A stretch of 64,000 nucleotides of DNA. Origin: G963663315 sp965204925 (GTDB lineage Bacteria > Pseudomonadota > Gammaproteobacteria > Arenicellales > Poriferihabitantaceae). The notes under the pieces were generated by a model that saw nothing but the letters and a program-made list of their open reading frames with translations, ran no database searches and had not been told where the DNA came from. The stretch is from assembly GCA_965204925.1 (NCBI GenBank), contig OZ242021.1, positions 124,001 to 188,000 of the forward strand. Direction: 5' to 3'. Positions within the stretch are counted from its first letter, which is position 1. Every line of letters starts with the position of its first letter. Made by a program: the position numbers and the translations under genes. This document shows, piece by piece, positions 59,618 to 64,000 of the stretch.

Positions 59618-61228
59618 ATGAATACAAAAGCAACACCCGGTTACGGCACAAAAAACCACTGGCGCTATGCACAGTCGATACGTGAACTGCGGCAAAATTC
59701 GGTTTCAATGGTGCGTATCGATGGCAAACAGATCGCGCTGTTCGATTCCCCGCAAGGAGTCCGGGCCTGCAACAATCTCTGCCCCCACGAAGGCTACCCC
59801 CTGTCTCAGGGAAGTCTCTCCGATGACTGTATCCTCACCTGCAACTGGCATAACTGGAAATTCAATCTGGACACTGGCCACAACCTGTTCGGCGGTGACC
59901 GGCTACGCATCTATCCTGTCGAACTGCGCGGCAATGAAATATGGGTCGATCTGGCCGACCCGCCTTACGATCATCAATATACCCGTATCCTGGACAATTT
60001 GCGCGACGCATTCGACGACCACTCCTATGACCGCCTCAGCCGGGAGACCGCCCGACTGATACGTCTCGGCAGTGACCCGTTCGAGGTGTTGCGGCGCGCT
60101 ATTGACTGGTCCTGGCAACGAATGGAGTTCGGCTGGACCCATGCCTATGCGGGAATGGCAGACTGGCTGGCCTTGTATGACGAAGCAGGCGGCGACCCTG
60201 AGCTTGAGCTGGTCTGCCTGACGGAATCACTGGGACACGCCTCGTTTGACGTCTTGCGGGAATCCGAGTACCCATTCACGCAGGATGTCCTGTCGTTCAA
60301 TGAATCCGGTTTTGTGGAGGCAATTGAACGGGAGGACGAAAACACCGCGGCCGCGATGATACGCGGAGGACTGAAAGACGGCCTGACCTTTGCTGACCTT
60401 GAAAAGCCCCTGACACATGCCGCCCTCGCGCACTATAACGATTTTGGTCATTCCCTGATCTACGTAACGAAGGCCGGATACCTGATCAGCCGTCTCGGTG
60501 AAGCCGTAGCCGAACCCCTGCTGCTCTCCCTGACGCGGGAAATCGTATATGCCTCGCGCGAGGACAGAATTCCCGAATTCAGACACTATGGGGACGCACT
60601 GGAAAGGTGGGGTAACGGCGAATCCGGGAACCATGTTCCGATGGCAGACCAATGGAGGGGGCGCGGAATCAAAAGCGCCCTGGATACCACGGTGAATTAC
60701 AGCGGCGCCCCTCCCGAACTGATTTATCCGGCATTGCTTGAAGCGAATGCGATCAATATGCTGCACTTCGACATCAGGCAACAGGACAAGACGCATGTGA
60801 CCGTCTCCAGCAATGTGGGCTGGCTCAGCTTCACCCATGGATTGACATTCGCCAACGCGGTGCGCAAGCAATGTACCCGCTTCCCCGGACTTTGGCCCCG
60901 GGGGCTGTTACAGATGGCTTGTTTCGTTGGCAGGAATTCAGCCTTCACGACAACGGGACACGATTTGTCCCGCTGGAGCTTCGACAATAACGAACAAGGG
61001 GTCGCCGCGCTCGTCAATCGCTTGTTCGACCATGGCCAGGATGAGTATATCGTTTCCGTACATCTGCTCAAGACCGCGTTGGCCGTCCGTGAAGAAACGA
61101 AGATATTGCCGGCGAAACCGGCTGCCATCCTCGGCGCGGCCCTGAACCGCTTTTTCAACTCCCCCCTGAAGCGCAAGCAAGCCAGACGAACCGCGTACCA
61201 GTCGCTCCGGTTTGTGACCGCAGAATAA
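59618..61228 (+). CDS. Rieske [2Fe-2S] domain protein with large helical C-terminal region
   Basis: The 536-residue product has an N-terminal Rieske ferredoxin-type domain with both cluster motifs, C55-P-H57 and C75-N-W-H78 (NNLCPHEG, TCNWHNWKF), covering about residues 10–115. The remaining ~420 residues are mainly helical, have several His-containing motifs (AALAHYNDFGHSLIYV, LHFDIRQQDKTHV) and are unfamiliar to me. They do not show the catalytic-domain pattern of ring-hydroxylating oxygenases. A Rieske domain fused to an uncharacterised oxygenase- or oxidoreductase-like region is the safest description. It stands alone between tRNA-Lys and the sugar-type ABC operon. Confidence 0.82.
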   Translation: MNTKATPGYGTKNHWRYAQSIRELRQNSVSMVRIDGKQIALFDSPQGVRACNNLCPHEGYPLSQGSLSDDCILTCNWHNWKFNLDTGHNLFGGDRLRIYPVELRGNEIWVDLADPPYDHQYTRILDNLRDAFDDHSYDRLSRETARLIRLGSDPFEVLRRAIDWSWQRMEFGWTHAYAGMADWLALYDEAGGDPELELVCLTESLGHASFDVLRESEYPFTQDVLSFNESGFVEAIEREDENTAAAMIRGGLKDGLTFADLEKPLTHAALAHYNDFGHSLIYVTKAGYLISRLGEAVAEPLLLSLTREIVYASREDRIPEFRHYGDALERWGNGESGNHVPMADQWRGRGIKSALDTTVNYSGAPPELIYPALLEANAINMLHFDIRQQDKTHVTVSSNVGWLSFTHGLTFANAVRKQCTRFPGLWPRGLLQMACFVGRNSAFTTTGHDLSRWSFDNNEQGVAALVNRLFDHGQDEYIVSVHLLKTALAVREETKILPAKPAAILGAALNRFFNSPLKRKQARRTAYQSLRFVTAE

Positions 61229-61371
61229 GGACTTCGGCAGCATCATATACGGATTCCTGATTCACTCTCTAACCTTACGTTGTACTGTATACTGTATGCG
61301 GGGGCTGACAGCGACAATCGGGCGCAGTCTGTATAACTTATTATACTATTTCAAAAAATGGACATGGACTA

Positions 61372-61401
61372 TTGACTAAAGTATGTATCCTGTGACATAC
61401 T
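61372..61401 (+). promoter_or_regulatory. Promoter with overlapping palindrome upstream of the ABC transporter operon
   Basis: TTGACT (61372–61377) and CATACT (61396–61401) are separated by 18 bases. A perfect 7-base inverted repeat, AGTATGT (61380–61386) and ACATACT (61395–61401), lies between and over the boxes, where a repressor would block transcription. The rest of 61229–61443 shows nothing clear. Confidence 0.45.
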
Positions 61402-61458
61402 GGCCGCCCTAAACAAATCCTCTATCCTTACCCTGATAACGATATGGAGAACAAAGCA

Positions 61459-62628
61459 ATGAGAAAAATACTGCACCTGACACTGCTTGCCGGATGTACG
61501 CTTGGGCTGTCTGTCGCCGCTTTTGCGGAAGGGCTTGATGAAATCCCGGAAGAAACCAGGGCTATGGTCTATAACCCTGAATTGATGGACCCGGCACAAC
61601 CGCTTGGACCCAGTATCTATCGGAACTGGAAATCCGACCGCAAGCCGCCGTGGACGATTGGCTACGCGAGCACGTATGCCGGTAACACATGGCGCAAGGG
61701 CGCGATGGCCCGGCTCTTGAAGGAAGTACTGCCAAAATGGCAAGCGCTCGGCCTTGTGGATGACATCATCGTAACCCAGTCCAACCTGAAAGACGCCTTG
61801 CAGATACAACAGATGCGGCAGCTGGTTGACCAGGGGGTTGACGCGATCATTATCTGCTGCTCGAATCCGACCGCGCTGAACCAGACCATCAAGTACGCCT
61901 GGGACAAGGGAGTACCTACTTTCTCGTTCACCGGTTATGTCACGTCCCCTTACGCGATCAATTCGTCGGTAAACTATCATCAGGCCGGTTATGAAATCGG
62001 GCGCTGGATGGCTGAAGAAATCGGAGAGAAAGGCAATGTTCTGGTTATTGAGGGCATACCCGGAGCATCAGCGTCCGATTCCCAGAACGCAGGAGTACTG
62101 GACGGGCTGGCGCAGTCCCCGGATATCAGGCTGGTCGGCAATATTGCCCACATGTGGACCTCACAGGTGGGGCAGGCGGAAGTACAAAAATGGCTGGCGA
62201 CCCACCCGCAACAGCTGGACGGTATCGCGGTGCAATCATCCGGAGAGACCGGGGTATTACAGGCCCTGTTGCAGTCCGGCCGGGATATTCCGCCAATCTC
62301 CATAGGCGGTGAGCTGGGCGCCCTGTGCTACTGGCGCAACAACCCGGATTACATCAGCGCCGCCATCCAGACATGGCCGCCCGGAGATGATATTGAGCTG
62401 GGCTGGAATATCATGATGCGCACCATGCAGGGCCAGGGTCCAAAAATCCAGTCCATCCTCGTTCCCACGGTCAAATCAACTTTCGAGGACATCAAGGCGC
62501 TGCTCGACGAGAACTGCGACCGCAACTCGACCGATTGGCTGCATGTCGGCATTGATGCCTGGGGAGGAACGGATTATCTGGATCAGTTCTTCGCTCATCC
62601 TGCCCCTCCGGAAGAGTACAAGCCCTGA
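61459..62628 (+). CDS. Sugar-type ABC transporter periplasmic binding protein
   Basis: The 389-residue product has a signal peptide (MRKILHLTLLAGCTLGLSVAAFA, cleavage at residue 23) and the type 1 periplasmic-binding fold. Visible motifs are WTIGYASTYAGNTWRKG, QMRQLVDQGVDAIIICCSNPTALN, GVPTFSFTGYV, GNVLVIEGIPGASASDSQNAG and DGIAVQSSGETGVLQAL. Proteins of this class bring sugars or related polar compounds to RbsA-type importers; the ligand cannot be read from sequence. I preferred the ATG at 61459 over 61444 because GGAG is well spaced before it and the signal peptide begins there. An RbsA-type ATPase gene follows. Confidence 0.87.
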   Translation: MRKILHLTLLAGCTLGLSVAAFAEGLDEIPEETRAMVYNPELMDPAQPLGPSIYRNWKSDRKPPWTIGYASTYAGNTWRKGAMARLLKEVLPKWQALGLVDDIIVTQSNLKDALQIQQMRQLVDQGVDAIIICCSNPTALNQTIKYAWDKGVPTFSFTGYVTSPYAINSSVNYHQAGYEIGRWMAEEIGEKGNVLVIEGIPGASASDSQNAGVLDGLAQSPDIRLVGNIAHMWTSQVGQAEVQKWLATHPQQLDGIAVQSSGETGVLQALLQSGRDIPPISIGGELGALCYWRNNPDYISAAIQTWPPGDDIELGWNIMMRTMQGQGPKIQSILVPTVKSTFEDIKALLDENCDRNSTDWLHVGIDAWGGTDYLDQFFAHPAPPEEYKP

Positions 62629-62647
62629 TAACGCCCGGACTATCAGG
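62624..62647 (+). promoter_or_regulatory. Hairpin between binding protein and ATPase genes
   Basis: CCTGATA and TATCAGG form a 7-base stem around a 10-base loop, overlapping the stop codon of the binding-protein gene, with no T-run after it. As in the pot operon, it probably sets the ratio between binding protein and the rest of the transporter. Confidence 0.4.
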
Positions 62648-62673
62648 TTAATCAACCAACAGCTCCGGAGTCC

Positions 62674-64000
62674 ATGAACCGCAGCGCCGGTACGGTAGCG
62701 GACACACACGATGAAAGCACCTTCGGCGAACAGCCGGAGGCGCTTTCTACATTTCCGGGAGAACTTTACGTCAAGGACGCGCACAAGTCCTTTGACGTAA
62801 CCAGAGCATTGGACGGTTGTTCGTTCAGCGCCAATTTCGGGGAAATCCATGCCATTGTCGGCGGCAACGGCTGCGGCAAAAGCACACTCGCCAAAGTGCT
62901 TTCCGGCGTCCTGCCACTGGATACCGGAAAGGTATCGGTACTGGGGCATCACCCTGCTTCTCCGACCGAAGCCCGCAAGCTGGGGATTGCAACAGTCTTT
63001 CAGGAAATCATGATTGCCGATGAGGCGTCTGTGGTCGACAACCTGTTTGTCGGCACCGACAGCTTCTGGACCAGGGCCATGCCGGCCCGGGAAAAACTGG
63101 AAAAATCCCGCGCCCTGATGCACGAATTGACCGCAGAAGAGATTGACCTGCTGATGCCGGCAGGCAATCTTCCGCTCAGCATCAAGGCATGGATCGCGAT
63201 TGGCCGCGCCTTGCTGTGCGAACCGAAAGTGCTGATACTGGATGAATCTTCGGCGGCGCTTGATTTTGATTCCACAGAACGACTGTTTGCCAGGATGCGG
63301 GCCCTGCGCGACAGTGGAGTAGCCATCATCATCGTCACCCATCGCATAGCGGAATTGATCCGTATCAGTGACCGGGCAACGGTCATGCGTGATGGCCGTG
63401 ATGTAGGGGTTCTGGAAAAGTCCCGAATCTCCGAACAAAACCTGTTGAGCCTGATGACCGGACGTTCGGATGCCGCTGAAAAGTCATCCAGTCAGGCACA
63501 CAGGACACCAAGCCGTGAAACCGTTTTGCGAACCCGGGGGCTGAAAGTATGGGAAAAATCGGAAGCGGTCGACTTCAGCCTGCTGAAAGGGGAAATTGTC
63601 GGCATAACCGGGCTGGATGGTCATGGCCAGGATGATTTCGTACGCATTCTGGCCGGAGTTGCGACGGCGGCCGCCGGCTATCCAGAGATGAAAGCCGGCG
63701 GCCGCCGTCATTACCGGGCAATCAGGAATCTCGAAGAAGCCAAAAGCTCAGGGATCTCGTTCGTATCCGGAGACCGCAAGCGTGAAGGCATTCTGCCCAA
63801 CATGAGCATTTTCGAGAATTTGCTGATCCCGCTGTACCGCAGTAATTCACGTGTGCCGGGCATCCGGTTCATAGACTGGACGGGTCTTTCAACCATATTC
63901 GACTGGGAGGTCGAACGTCTGTCTATCAAGACCGGCCCCAGATCCAATCCGATCACATCGCTGAGCGGCGGCAATCAGCAAAAAGTAGTTATCGGACGCT
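62674..64000 (+). CDS. RbsA-type ABC transporter ATP-binding protein (3' end cut by the window)
   Basis: The frame runs open from the ATG at 62674 (CGGAG upstream) to the window edge. It contains the first ATPase domain (Walker A GGNGCGKST, Q-loop FQEI, Walker B VLILDESSAALD, H-loop IIIVTHRIAE) and most of the second (GITGLDGHGQDD in place of a full Walker A, FVSGDRKREGILPNMS, LSGGNQQKVVIGR). This double arrangement with a degenerate second P-loop is typical of RbsA/MglA/XylG proteins. The first signature motif is degenerate (LPLSIKAWIAIGRAL in place of LSGGQ). It works with the upstream binding protein; a permease gene should follow outside the window. Confidence 0.9.
   Translation, partial: MNRSAGTVADTHDESTFGEQPEALSTFPGELYVKDAHKSFDVTRALDGCSFSANFGEIHAIVGGNGCGKSTLAKVLSGVLPLDTGKVSVLGHHPASPTEARKLGIATVFQEIMIADEASVVDNLFVGTDSFWTRAMPAREKLEKSRALMHELTAEEIDLLMPAGNLPLSIKAWIAIGRALLCEPKVLILDESSAALDFDSTERLFARMRALRDSGVAIIIVTHRIAELIRISDRATVMRDGRDVGVLEKSRISEQNLLSLMTGRSDAAEKSSSQAHRTPSRETVLRTRGLKVWEKSEAVDFSLLKGEIVGITGLDGHGQDDFVRILAGVATAAAGYPEMKAGGRRHYRAIRNLEEAKSSGISFVSGDRKREGILPNMSIFENLLIPLYRSNSRVPGIRFIDWTGLSTIFDWEVERLSIKTGPRSNPITSLSGGNQQKVVIGR

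Overview
The window looks like chromosomal DNA of a moderately GC-rich gammaproteobacterium, probably uncultured. The main grounds are a TPR lipoprotein–lolB–ispE cluster (LolB is confined to beta/gammaproteobacteria), an AmpG-type permease, yggS–proC–yggT, bacterial-type fpr, ettA and pyrE. I recognise no species-level marker. All assignments come from reading sequence motifs; no database search was run.

Region 1 (1–27.4 kb, minus strand) is a single giant gene. It has a Sec-type signal peptide followed by dozens of Calx-beta-like and PKD/Ig-like modules, and it runs off the left edge after more than 9,100 codons. Two frame breaks split it: a one-base shift near 20,894 and a repeat junction at 2880/2881. 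The last 5 kb contains long, near-identical module copies (in-frame unit 1323 bp, truncated copy 1183 bp). Upstream are fpr and argB on the same strand. A 24-base G/C homopolymer starts four bases past the fpr stop codon. A short ORF through that tract links the fpr stop (ATGA) to the giant gene's start (TGATG).

Region 2 (29.4–34.7 kb) is a tandem array of three AAA-ATPase-like/PD-(D/E)XK genes on a 1851-bp unit. The spacers carry what looks like a MetF C-terminal fragment. A fourth copy (51.4–52.9 kb) lies between 85-nt, roughly 91% identical inverted repeats, like a small mobile unit. All four copies have an extended -10 promoter element.

Region 3 (34.8–49.5 kb) is mostly housekeeping: yggS–proC–yggT, ampG, pyrE plus a membrane ClpP-like protein, a polyamine ABC transporter operon (potA, potD, potB, potC), the TPR lipoprotein–lolB–ispE cluster, and speB (agmatinase, which makes putrescine). 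Uptake and synthesis of polyamines are therefore both encoded here.

Region 4 (49.5–64 kb) holds an IS30-like transposase remnant, a TonB-domain/peptidoglycan-binding protein with a small secreted partner, the fourth ATPase/nuclease gene, a YHS protein, cytochrome b561 and c-type cytochrome genes, and ettA with an in-frame UGA near its 3' end. It continues with a PRTase-like gene, a frameshifted NCS2 purine permease with a C-terminal cytoplasmic domain, tRNA-Lys, a Rieske-domain protein, and the start of a sugar-type ABC transporter operon (binding protein, then an RbsA-type ATPase cut by the window edge). The two frameshifts, one premature stop, one poly-G run and one out-of-frame repeat junction together mean that sequencing or assembly error must be considered for each.
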